Positions 55,181 to 64,000 of a stretch of DNA of 64,000 bases are shown piece by piece; positions within the stretch are counted from its first letter, which is position 1, and the number at the start of each line of letters is the position of its first letter. Both the position numbers and the translations under genes were made by a program. Below the pieces are notes generated by a model that worked only from the letters and a program-made list of their open reading frames with translations, did not search any database and was not told the origin of the DNA. The DNA comes from Branchiostoma floridae. Lineage: Eukaryota; Chordata; Leptocardii; Amphioxiformes; Branchiostomatidae. The DNA lies in contig NC_049995.1 of the NCBI RefSeq assembly GCF_000003815.2, positions 14,290,262 through 14,354,261 on the forward strand. The letters are read 5' to 3'.

Positions 55181-57280
55181 AACCTGTGTGACCCTCATAG
55201 ACCATTGGCGTAATAATATTCTCTCTTTCCGTCATGTATGGTCTGATGACCCACTTTTTCCTGGAATCCTCCCCAGAGTCATGCAATATTCAAACAACAT
55301 TTTCCAGGAAGATTAGAAGTCCTGTAGCAAATGGACTCTAAGGTTATACAAGGTCATTCTCGGACGCTGTCAGTGAGTCGTTCTGAAACACAGGTACAGC
55401 CAGAAACGTTTGGTTTGTTTGTTAGCGCCGAGGAAAAATGGAGGTAATGTCCGTGATGTGTCTGTCTATCTGTCCGTTTGTGTTTCCGGATATTTGTTGT
55501 CAACAGAACTGCAGTACCTCGGGATGGATTGTAATGGTATTCGGTAGGTGGATACGGGTTGAGAAGACAAGGGTTAAGGTCAATTTTGGCCCCCCTGGTG
55601 TGTGGCCTGGTTTTGTTTGTATTACATATATAGAAACCCCCTTTAAGGCGGAACATACCAGGTTTGTACTGAACAACACAAGTTACGACTAAAATATCAC
55701 GTATCAAGTTACATATCTATCTTATAAACTTGATTCAGTTCTGTAAGAGTTTTTCGGTGCTCAACTTTCAGAATGACGCATTTTCCAGCAGCACAGACAA
55801 ATCTATCTCTGTCAGGACCAAGTACGACAAGTTGATTACTGAAATCGCATTACCGTAGCTTCTTTTCCGTCACACTGAAAGCAATCCACATACTGGGTCG
55901 CAAGGTTAAGTCCACTGCTCGGCGCACATGTGAAAATATGATAAATATTAGATATAAAATCATTCAGCATCGATTCTTAGTTCTTATGGGATTTCAAGGG
56001 TGTGAGTACGACTAAGCAATAGATTTAAGTTAGCAAATTACCTAAAGTATATCATAATATCAAATTATAAATTGCTTTATGTCCGATATTCGTATTAAAT
56101 TATTAATCGTCTTGACCGTTTCCGTTTCTAAAATAATTCTCTGCGTCGTGTTATTTGTAAAAACTGGTATGTAAAGAAATGAATAGCTGTATCTGCAAGT
56201 GCACTCACTGTGCATTAGAGCATTGTAAGTTGTAACCGTTTATATGGTTTATTGTATATTTGTGCCAGGGCTAGCCCTGTTTAATTACGCCTTCCATCTA
56301 CAGTTAGGACCTTTTATACAGCCAAATAAATGAAATCAAAGAAATCTTGGCAACTTAACACATAATTTTGTTATTTCGATATTCTGCATTTTGATCAACC
56401 TTTCATTGAACTTTAAATACTGGAAAGTATTTCCATTTTCAATTGAAAATCAAACTCTTGTAGACCACAGGAAGAATAGCCTCTGATGAAGCTAATTGTG
56501 GATCTAAATAAAATCAAACTCTACTCTCGTGTTGCACCGTTACATTTCTATATCTTGTTTAACTTTAACAGCGTAGAACAGAACGAAGTCATAACTGCAC
56601 AGATATGAAGGCAGTTCATTGAACCTAACACAAAATGGAGTCGGTCGTGATGCTCCCAGAGGAATATCCCGGATGTGCTATACCCCGGATGTAACCCTAT
56701 GAAATTCCAGTCTGCAGGATCAATGCTGTCTGTGCCTCCTGATAATCCTTTTCTTATTGATTTGGTGACTGATGTAGTTTTGATGGGTGCCAAAGCAAAT
56801 AATCTCGGCGAGGAACGTTAATTCGTAACTTTTTCAAGTGTGTGAAGGTTACACGAAAAACCTCTATTGGATTCAGCACACAAGTTGTCGTGTTTGTCAA
56901 ATTTGTCTTAAAGGTTAAGAGTAACTTAGACTAAAGCTGTTAGAAGGAACGGTAAAGAATACATCTCTTACTTGGTAATGTAATGTTACGCAATGCCTTT
57001 ATGTCATTTTACTGTCACATATTGTCTCTGCATTTGTAAAGAATACAGGTATTTTAAGCTTATGTAATGTTACGTATTTCTGTGATTTTCTAGTCACAAA
57101 TTAATATATTGTCTCGACAAAGACTGAACTGTCTCCGTGTTGTCTGTGTTTCACCAAAATACCAATACTGAGACGCCGTACCGAATCACTTGGGATTCGT
57201 GCGATATGACATACTTCATGATGTAGTTGTTTGTTAAGTGCAATTTAATACAAATGACGTAGCGTAACCATATTGTCATT
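55181..57280. other. Intergenic, one dispersed repeat only
   Basis: At 55430-55610 lies a plus-strand copy of the repeat family at 20815 (CAGTACCTCGGGATGGATTG, then AAGGTCAATTTTGGCCCCC). At about 56250-56340 GGGCTAGCCCTGTTTAATTA followed by CAAATAAATGAAATCAAAG looks like a LINE 3' tail. No gene was found. Confidence 0.5.
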
Positions 57281-57289
57281 TTATCACTG

Positions 57290-57535
57290 AAGAGCTACTC
57301 TTCCACTGGTCGTGAAAGATAAGACAGATACTATGTATTACAGTGTTAACATGTTTAGTGTATACAGGGAAGTCCCTCTAGCTCTTTTTGACAGGCTTAA
57401 TGAAAAGTAAGCCACAGTTTAACGTCCTGACCTAAGAACAACGACCTTTTCCAGTCTTTTTGGGTGAGTGACACAGCCGGGATTCGAACTCACGATTTCT
57501 TGGTCCAGAGACAGAGACCTAACCACTGAAGCACG
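57290..57535 (-). repeat. tRNA-derived SINE
   Basis: On the minus strand, from 57535: GCTTCAGTGGTTAGG (A-box-like), then GTGAGTTCGAATCCCGG (B box, about 57478-57494) at normal spacing, then an unrelated body. The pairing of acceptor and T arms is too degraded for a functional tRNA. Confidence 0.6.
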
Positions 57536-58017
57536 CAATCTGAAGTCTTTCTTGACATGATCATTCGTAGTGACATTTGTGATATCCGTTTTGCAAGATG
57601 CACTGAGATGAACATGCTTTAGTCGGTACGAGTGATGACCTCAATATCGACAGTTTCTTTCCGGAATTCCGCTTATGCGGCACATTTATGGCACCCACAC
57701 GGGACTTCGATAAACCATATTGACCTAATTTCTGATATCATAGAACAGGTGGGTCAGGTGCGTAAGCATTTTGGTACGACGTATAAATCATATAGATCAG
57801 GTGACATTCTGATGCAACGTTGCACAATCATTCAACTATTGTAACTACAAGAAAACAACTCCTGTGCAGGTCTGATAACGTATTGCAACGGAGGTACCAT
57901 ACTGGTCAAGAGTTAGAAGATTTATTGTTTACAGTTGACTTTGCCGCTCATTATCTCCAATCGGCCACGGAACCTCCTAGAAGCTAATGAGAAGGCCGTG
58001 GCCTCGCTGCAGTACTG

Positions 58018-58372
58018 TAGTCTCTACCAGAACTCCGGATCGCTGGAAAAAATCGTAGAAATGGAACAAATAGAGGAGTAAGCCGGCCAGAGGAATATAA
58101 CCGNNNNNNNNNNNNNNNNNNNNNNNNNNNNNNNNNNNNNNNNNNNNNNNNNNNNNNNNNNNNNNNNNNNNNNNNNNNNNNNNNNNNNNNNNNNNNNNNN
58201 NNNNNNNNNNNNNNNNNNNNNNNNNNNNNNNNNNNNNNNNNNNNNNNNNNNNNNNNNNNNNNNNNNNNNNNNNNNNNNNNNAAGATCGCGAGCTCTTCCC
58301 TGGCCGGTTATATTCCTCTCTATTTGTTCCATTTCTACGATTTTCCAGCGATCCGGAGTCTGGTAGAGACTA
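58018..58372. mobile_element. Palindromic MITE, TAGTCTCTACCAG termini, perfect 9-bp target duplication, gap inside
   Basis: The left end TAGTCTCTACCAGAACTCCG answers CGGAGTCTGGTAGAGACTA. A perfect GCAGTACTG lies on both sides (58009-58017 and 58373-58381). Long arms (GATCGCTGGAAAAAATCGTA and its complement) pair for most of 70 bases. The centre is lost in the N run 58104-58281, probably because the palindrome blocked sequencing. Confidence 0.85.
58104..58281. other. Assembly gap (178 N)
   Basis: 178 N in the middle of a palindromic element. The non-round length suggests an estimated gap. Confidence 0.95.
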
Positions 58373-59142
58373 GCAGTACTGGCACGGAAGGAAATGATGA
58401 TGATGATTGAGTAAAATAACTAGAAAAAGTAAGACTTCATATATCGACAGTTTGTTTCCGCTTGTGCGGCACATTTATGACACCCACACGGGACTTCGAT
58501 AAACCGTATTGACCTAATTTCCGATATCATAGAACAGGTGGTGCAGGTGGGTAAGTCTTTTGGCAGTAAGCAGTATATAGATGAGTGACATATCGTGTAT
58601 AGTTTCCAAAGTATTGTGGAGTAACATATCTGACAACACTCTAATACAACGTTGACCAAATATTCTACAGAAAGCGTGATGAATTCTTGAATGTAAGTTC
58701 ATCTGTGACGGTAGTCAACATTATGTTACAATTTCAAGATATATCCGTGCACAAAATAAAGTGCTTACCTGTCCTGAATTCTATTGCATGCAACTAAAAG
58801 ACAACTACTCAACTACTGTCTGGTGACACATTCTAACTGAGGTACTAACTGCAAGTAGAAGTTGGCGAAGGGTTAAAGGGTGTCTAGTAAATACTGACAG
58901 TAGATTCTGCCATATCATTTATAGATAAAAAGAATACAGGAAAGAATAGTATGTACATGTGTGTAATCGATATATTTGCTAATAGTTCGGTTTGCCCCAG
59001 GGCACTGTGACGCAAATCGAGTACACTGTACATTTGGTAATTCGGCAGCAGATAGTCAGCTATTTTGTGCTAACTCTAGTCATATATTACATGATTATGA
59101 GATTACCCCAACGATTGTGAGTCACTTGGGTCCCAGTTCCTA

Positions 59143-59679
59143 CGAGGGGTGATCAATAAGTTATCGGCCTCACCCAGAAATAATAACAACTCAAATTTCG
59201 TATCGTAGATGTCAAGTATAAAGTGTTTTATGAATGTTTACCAAAATTCAAGTTATTATGATCATTATTTTGCAGGCAACATGAAGTAACGGTTGGTACG
59301 TGAGGAGGAAAAAAAAACATGGACAATTGAGCTGCGACATGAGGTGTGCGGGTCAACATGCTCTGCTGGAAGTCAGACACCCACTTCTACTTCTTTCTAC
59401 TTGATATACGAAGGGAATCATTAACAAACATTTTGACAATTTAAAGAATTTACAGCATGGGGAATTCGACCCATACATGTCTGATCACAGCAACACCTTT
59501 GTTTTTCTCGCCACTTACCTACTAATTTTCAAAAAGGCGTTGACTGGAAAGTAATGACTGTAATGATGTGAAATTTGGAGGATATTGATAAAAGGCTTCA
59601 TACTACGAAGATGTGCCTCGGAATTTGAGATGTGCTTATTATTTCTGGGTGAGACCGAAAACTTATTGATCTCCCCTCG
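59143..59679. mobile_element. Non-autonomous mariner-type element, TA target duplication
   Basis: The left end CGAGGGGTGATCAATAAGTT and right end AACTTATTGATCTCCCCTCG are inverted repeats continuing to about 40 bases (CACCCAGAAATAAT). TA flanks both ends. This terminal sequence is of the mariner kind. Only 537 bp, without an intact transposase. Confidence 0.75.
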
Positions 59680-59917
59680 TATATCACACCATTTTTGGTC
59701 CAGTACTCTCTACAGTATCGTCATGCTATCGACAACCCATGACAAAGACAGCATGTTTACAAGCAAGCTATTCTCATTTAATTTTATTCTAATATTTATA
59801 GTAACATTTCATCGATTCTATCAAACATGGCTGTGAATTATCATATCACCGTAAGAAGGGCTTAAAGGAGTATTGGGGTACTGGATGGGGTACATTTTTA
59901 AATTCAATATACAATGG

Positions 59918-59990
<73 letters not shown>

Positions 59991-60042
59991 TTGTATGTAT
60001 GTGTGTGTGTGTGCGTATGTATGTGTATGTGTGTGTGTGTTA
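59918..60042. repeat. TA/TG microsatellite
   Basis: About 60 bases of TA followed by GTGTGT-rich sequence. Open frames in it are not genes. Confidence 0.95.
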
Positions 60043-60469
60043 CAACGTACATCAGTCTACATTTTTTTAATAATAGTCCACTCTTAATTGTTGACTTAAG
60101 AGAATATAATTAGAAAACGCATTAGGTCAGCTATGCAACTACCCACGACCGCACAGCAGCTTCTTCTGAATTTCTGCACGACCACAATTCAAGCCTATAT
60201 CTATGAACTAAATTGTTTATCTATTATGTATCTCCTAGCATACGATGATGTAATCTGTGCTCAATTGTACCTGATTTCTGTATGTGAAAACCATTGGTTA
60301 AAATATTCCAATTTTAACATCCTTGGTAAGATAAAGACAGGTAAAATTGTCGCCCTCCTCTCCACCTTCTCCTGAACGATTTCAACTTCGAATTCGTATC
60401 GATCTCATTTATTAGAATCATCTTCGTAACACTAAACTGATTTCTAAATGAAATTCTAAAAAGGCAAAA

Positions 60470-60690
60470 TTTCTGAGCCCCCCTCCCCCAACCCCGTTAT
60501 CGACCCGTAAGTCAAACCGTCGGATCTCGCCGCCTTATTTCCCGCGCCGCCCGCAGCTACAAGGCGTACGCACCACCCCGCCGAAGCATCCCAAATGCAA
60601 AATTTATCGATTTTTGGCAAGACAAACACCTGCAATGCACCGCTGGAGGTCAAAGGGCAGGTCAAGAGGTCGAGCGCTTGTTTGCATGTG
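60470..60690. promoter_or_regulatory. GC-rich block with DR1, FOX and ONECUT-like motifs
   Basis: Between AT-rich flanks. Within 66 bases it has ATCGAT (60606-60611), GACAAACA (FOX, about 60621-60628), AGGTCAAAGGGCA (60647-60659, a direct repeat with one-base spacing used by HNF4, PPAR or RXR), then a further AGGTCA (60659-60664) and AGGTCG. A 69-codon minus frame also covers it (60665-60456) but has no family similarity I can name. A regulatory role is inference. Confidence 0.35.
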
Positions 60691-61304
60691 TGATTATGAC
60701 GAGAAATGGTTGCTAAGAAAAGGGCGGTTATAAAAAAAGATAATGGTTTCTGTCCACTGCATGAAAAATTAACATCTACAATGTAATACGGGACTGATAT
60801 TGGCCAAATTCTTGGAGTATTGATTTTTAAGCCCTAATATATATGATATACATAAATGTAAATACATAATTTTTATATCCATATTACCTGCTATGTCAAC
60901 ATTAAAGAAATAGTTGAGCTTAAGTTGAACAGCATTTTAAACCTAAATACATCCTTCTGATCACTAATACGCTATACGACATTCCAAGACATAGAATTGG
61001 CTGAGCATGACGTTGTGACAAGTTCTAAGTGAGTACCTCTTAAGTTAAGACATGACATTACTGTTCATCCTAGCTCTCACCCACATCACCATTTGAATAT
61101 TGGGCCCGAGCCAAAATATGTTCCCATACTCTAAGTATCCTACTACACCAGTCCCACTTCACGTGCTGTGACTGCTATAATTACGACATGACTGCAGTCG
61201 AACACTAAAAACTAACATGCTAGAATATTAGCATGCCTCCGTTTTTTCGTGGGTTAAAAATTCCGATTTTCAGGTTTGAGCACATGCATATCGTGTACAG
61301 TGTG

Positions 61305-61540
61305 GGGCAGTGTGGCGTTACTGTAGGGTGTTTGGCCCAGACCTCAGAAGTCCTGGGTTCGAATCCTGTCATGCTACCAATCACGTGCCCTTGGAAACGG
61401 CACTTAATACGAGTTTCCTCACTCCAACCAGATGTAAAAATGGGACCCTTACTTCGTTTGGAGAGGTAAAAGGCGGTGGACGGAGAGGGTTGGGCCAACC
61501 TTCCAGTACCGTACCCTGGATACAATCATGGTGAACAAAG
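61305..61540 (+). repeat. tRNA-derived SINE
   Basis: CCTGGGTTCGAATCCTGTC (B box at 61364-61375) about 45 bases after GTTACTGTAGGGTG, then a body with CCTTGGAAACGGCACTTAAT, TTTCCTCACTCCAACCAG and TGTAAAAATGGGACCC, typical of animal SINEs. It is on the opposite strand to the SINE at 57290. Confidence 0.65.
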
Positions 61541-61626
61541 TTTATTGCAAATTCTTGCCCGGGAGCTAATTGTAAGTGACAAAACCGGCATGCAGTATAG
61601 CAAGCAACTACTCTAGTCTAGAGCCT

Positions 61627-61941
61627 AAAGGTGGGGTCACACGTGCGTATATATTTAAGTCTGTATGAGGCGCGCATGGGAGTATTTACCTCCACCAGGC
61701 ACCACAGGTCGTTGGAAAAAATAATAGAAATTGGACAAACGTAAACAGGTAACATGTCAGTGAAGTTAGCTGGGTCGCTAACCATACTTCTCGGTCAGCT
61801 AACACATCTGGCATGTTATGTATCTATATTTGTCCAATTTGTACTATTTTTCCCGCGACCTGTGGAGCCTGGTAGAGACTAAGAGCGTCATACGCACCTA
61901 AAACGGACTTGAATATATACGCATGTGTGACCCCACCTTTA
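61627..61941. mobile_element. Palindromic MITE (AAGGTGGGGTCACAC), carrying a second MITE
   Basis: The left end AAAGGTGGGGTCACACGTGC with GTATATATTTAAGTC answers GACTTGAATATATACGC and ATGTGTGACCCCACCTTT. At its centre (61686-61886) is a copy of the TAGTCTCTACCAG family: CCACCAGGCACCACAGGTCG on the left against CGACCTGTGGAGCCTGG and TAGAGACTA on the right. Confidence 0.75.
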
Positions 61942-62224
61942 CGGTTATGATAACAACCCACTGTCCCTACGGTCTCAAAAATGCTATGAGACCATCTTTA
62001 TCTTACCTACCTTTAAATACACATCGGCAGTAATGAACCATCCCCTCTCGAACAAACCGTATAACCCAAACATCGACAGTAATGAACCGTCCCCTTCTGG
62101 AACAAACCGTATAACCCAAACATTATGCCGGGATATCGACCCACTAGAGAAAATAACCTCCTTTGAAATATACATATGTACGCTGTGTTATCGATTTTTT
62201 CGTGCCTTATTTTTGCTCATGTCT

Positions 62225-63620
62225 GCCTAGATGGCACTTTATTACCCGAACACCGCCATTAAGGTACACGCGGAAATGACACTGTCCTTCAACCCCCCCC
62301 CCCCCCCCCCCCCCCTGACTCTGTGCATCAAATAGCTGATTGTGAAGGATGTTCTCCTTGTAAAGGTTGTGTAGATGGGACTTTATAACCCGAACAGCGC
62401 CATTAAGGTACACGCGCACTACAAATATGACCCAAATAATCTAATCAGGGTAGAAATGACACTGTCCTTCACCCCCCCCCCCCCCAACTTTGTGCATCAA
62501 ATACCTGATTGTGAAGGATGTTCTCCTTTGCAATGGCTGGGTAGAAAGGACTTCTTAACCCGAACAACGGTACACGCGCAGTACAAATGTGACCCAAATA
62601 ATCTAATCAGGCTTAGAAATGACACTGTCCTTCACCCCCCCCCCCCCCGACTCTGTGCATCAAATAGCTGATTGTGAAGGATGTTCTCCTTTGTAGTGGC
62701 TGTGTAGATGGGACTTAATTACCCGAATAACGCCATTATGGTACACGTGCACTACAAACATTATATCAAAGACTTGGGTTATCCCCACTTGGAATGTCAA
62801 TTAGGATGTTAAGTCTTATTCTATACACCTATTTTGTACTCTGTGTAATAGTAGTTGCCATACATTGTACCATGTACAAATGCCGTGCAATAAAGTTCTC
62901 ACTAATAATAAATATGACCCAAATAATCTAATCAGGGTAGAAATGACACTGCCTTCTCCCTCCCGACTTCGTGCATCAGGTATCTGATTGTGAAGGATGT
63001 TCTCCTTTGCAATGTCTGTATTACCCGGACAACGGTACACGCACACTACAAATATGACCCAAATAATCTAATCAGGCTAGAAATGACACTGTCCTTCACC
63101 CCCCCCCCCCCCTCTTGACTCTGTGCATCAAATAGCTGATTGTGAAGGATGTTCTCCTTTGCAATGTCTGTATTACCCGGACAACGGTACACGCACACTA
63201 CAAATATGACCCAAATAATCTAATCAGGGTAGAAATGACACTGTCCTTCACCCCCCCTGACTATGTGCATCAAATAGCTGATTGTGAAGGATGTTCTCCT
63301 TTGCAATGGCTGTGTAGATGGGACTTTATAACCCGCACAACGGTACACGCGCACCACAAATATGACCCAAATAATCTAATCAGGCTAGAAATGACACTGT
63401 CCTTCACACCCCCCCCCCTTGACTATGTGCATCAAATAGCTGATTGTGAAGGATTTTCTCCTTTGCAATGGCTGTGTAGATGGGGCTTTATTACCTGAAC
63501 AACGGTACACGCACACTACAAATATGACCCAAATAATCTAATCAGGGTAGAAATGACACTGCATTCTCCCTCCCGACTTCGTGCATCAGGTTGCTGATTG
63601 TGAAGGATGTTCTAGTCTGT
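62225..63620. repeat. Array of 145-170-bp tandem repeats with poly-C tracts
   Basis: Eight units share GTGCATCAAATAGCTGATTG, TGAAGGATGTTCTCC, GGTACACGC, ACAAATATGACCCAAATAAT and CTAATCAGG...GAAATGACACTG. The word TGCATCAAAT/TGCATCAGG occurs at about 62322, 62492, 62658, 62970, 63123, 63268, 63428 and 63582. Most units carry a C run of 6 to more than 20. The array is interrupted at about 62757-62910 by a dispersed repeat also found at 54640. A 118-codon frame in it (63142-63498) is the repeat read in one frame. Confidence 0.85.
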
Positions 63621-63724
63621 AATGACTGTACATGGGGGCGTTTGGATGTCATTTCATTTACATCTACACCGTGTTGGCGTCATAGGCCGGCTTGGGTGAT
63701 CTATTACCTTCGCCTAAAGTGTTT

Positions 63725-63860
63725 TCCGTGGTGGCTGTATGTGCAGGTGTTTGCTTGAGGGGTTGAACCGCAAAGCTCAGAAAAAAAACAACAGATATGG
63801 GTGTGTGCTTTGGATGGCTGTATGTGCAGGTGTTTGCTTGGGGTTGAACCGCAAAACTCA
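63725..63860. repeat. Two tandem copies of about 80 bases
   Basis: GGCTGTATGTGCAGGTGTTT and GCTTG...GGGGTTGAACCGCAAA with CTCA and GATATGGGTG occur twice. A minor local duplication. Confidence 0.7.
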
Positions 63861-64000
63861 AAAAGATATGGGTGGATTTTTTTGCTGGTGGTTTGGATGT
63901 GGCATATTTAAGTGGTGGTTATCTTTCGAGCTCATAGGGATGTTTCTTGGTATCGGCTATAGCAATTTTTTTTATATGCGGACTCAGTATTTGAGTGGTA

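Larger units (their letters stand above)
57640..58660. repeat. Two 200-bp direct copies (57640-57840 and 58440-58660) around a MITE
   Basis: Both copies contain GCGGCACATTTATG, CACCCACACGGGACTTCGAT and CATATTGACCTAATTT-type sequence followed by GATATCATAGAACAGGTGG. Differences are scattered. The element at 58018 lies between them. Confidence 0.7.

Noticed and set aside
57478-57535. Possible functional tRNA gene
   Set aside because: A and B box-like words are present, but the arms do not pair well and a SINE body follows; called a tRNA-derived SINE.
60456-60665. 69-codon minus frame over the GC-rich block
   Set aside because: No recognisable family and no splice signals clearly supporting an exon; the motif cluster on the same bases seemed the better reading.
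63142-63498. 118-codon frame with an internal repeat
   Set aside because: The frame is open only because the tandem repeat unit has a length close to a multiple of three; other units and their poly-C tracts break it.
62225-63620. CRISPR-like array
   Set aside because: Units are 145-170 bases with no short repeat/variable spacer structure and the genome is eukaryotic.

Overview
The window looks like chordate invertebrate genomic DNA, most probably amphioxus (Branchiostoma). The evidence is intron-rich genes with vertebrate-type architecture, a secreted chitin-binding protein, dense short palindromic elements (MITEs), tRNA-derived SINEs, hammerhead-like repeat motifs and assembly gaps. The species call is inference. 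No bacterial, viral or CRISPR features were seen.

Layout. (1) 593-1731 (+): a complete three-exon gene for a 98-residue secreted protein with one type-2 chitin-binding (peritrophin-A/CBM14) domain. (2) 5631-21239 (-): the orthologue of UBTF/UBF, the HMG-box factor of RNA polymerase I. I could assemble 21 exons in phase, giving an N-terminal dimerisation-like region, six HMG boxes and a Ser/Glu/Asp-rich acidic tail; from the Met at 20357 the product is 804 residues. (3) About 27.5-28.95 kb: a CpG-rich block between UBTF (-) and the next gene (+), a likely promoter region. (4) 30123-35814 (+): a complete ITPK1-like inositol-phosphate kinase (ATP-grasp) gene in 12 coding exons, 376 residues, with an unexpected N-terminal membrane anchor. 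(5) 38659-53406 (+): a tandem paralogue of that kinase, now broken. A 6.3-kb L1/Tx1-type LINE sits antisense in intron 3 with a 15-bp target-site duplication, exon 8 is missing, and a 972-bp piggyBac-like element with TTAA duplications splits exon 9. (6) 53.4-64 kb: no convincing genes. It holds MITEs, SINEs, a mariner-type element, a small GC-rich block with liver/endoderm-type factor motifs, and an array of 145-170-bp repeats with poly-C tracts.

Two patterns cut across the annotation. First, exon/intron boundaries in UBTF, and exon 5 of the second kinase copy, are repeatedly duplicated in tandem, leaving truncated exon copies beside the true exons. Second, at least two repeat families carry hammerhead-ribozyme-like cores (CTGANGA, stem, GAAAC, GTC). 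The two kinase copies also give a natural before/after comparison for the transposon insertions.

Limits: exon structures were derived by eye from splice signals, reading phase and remembered family similarity. The 5' ends of UBTF and of both kinase genes are not resolved.
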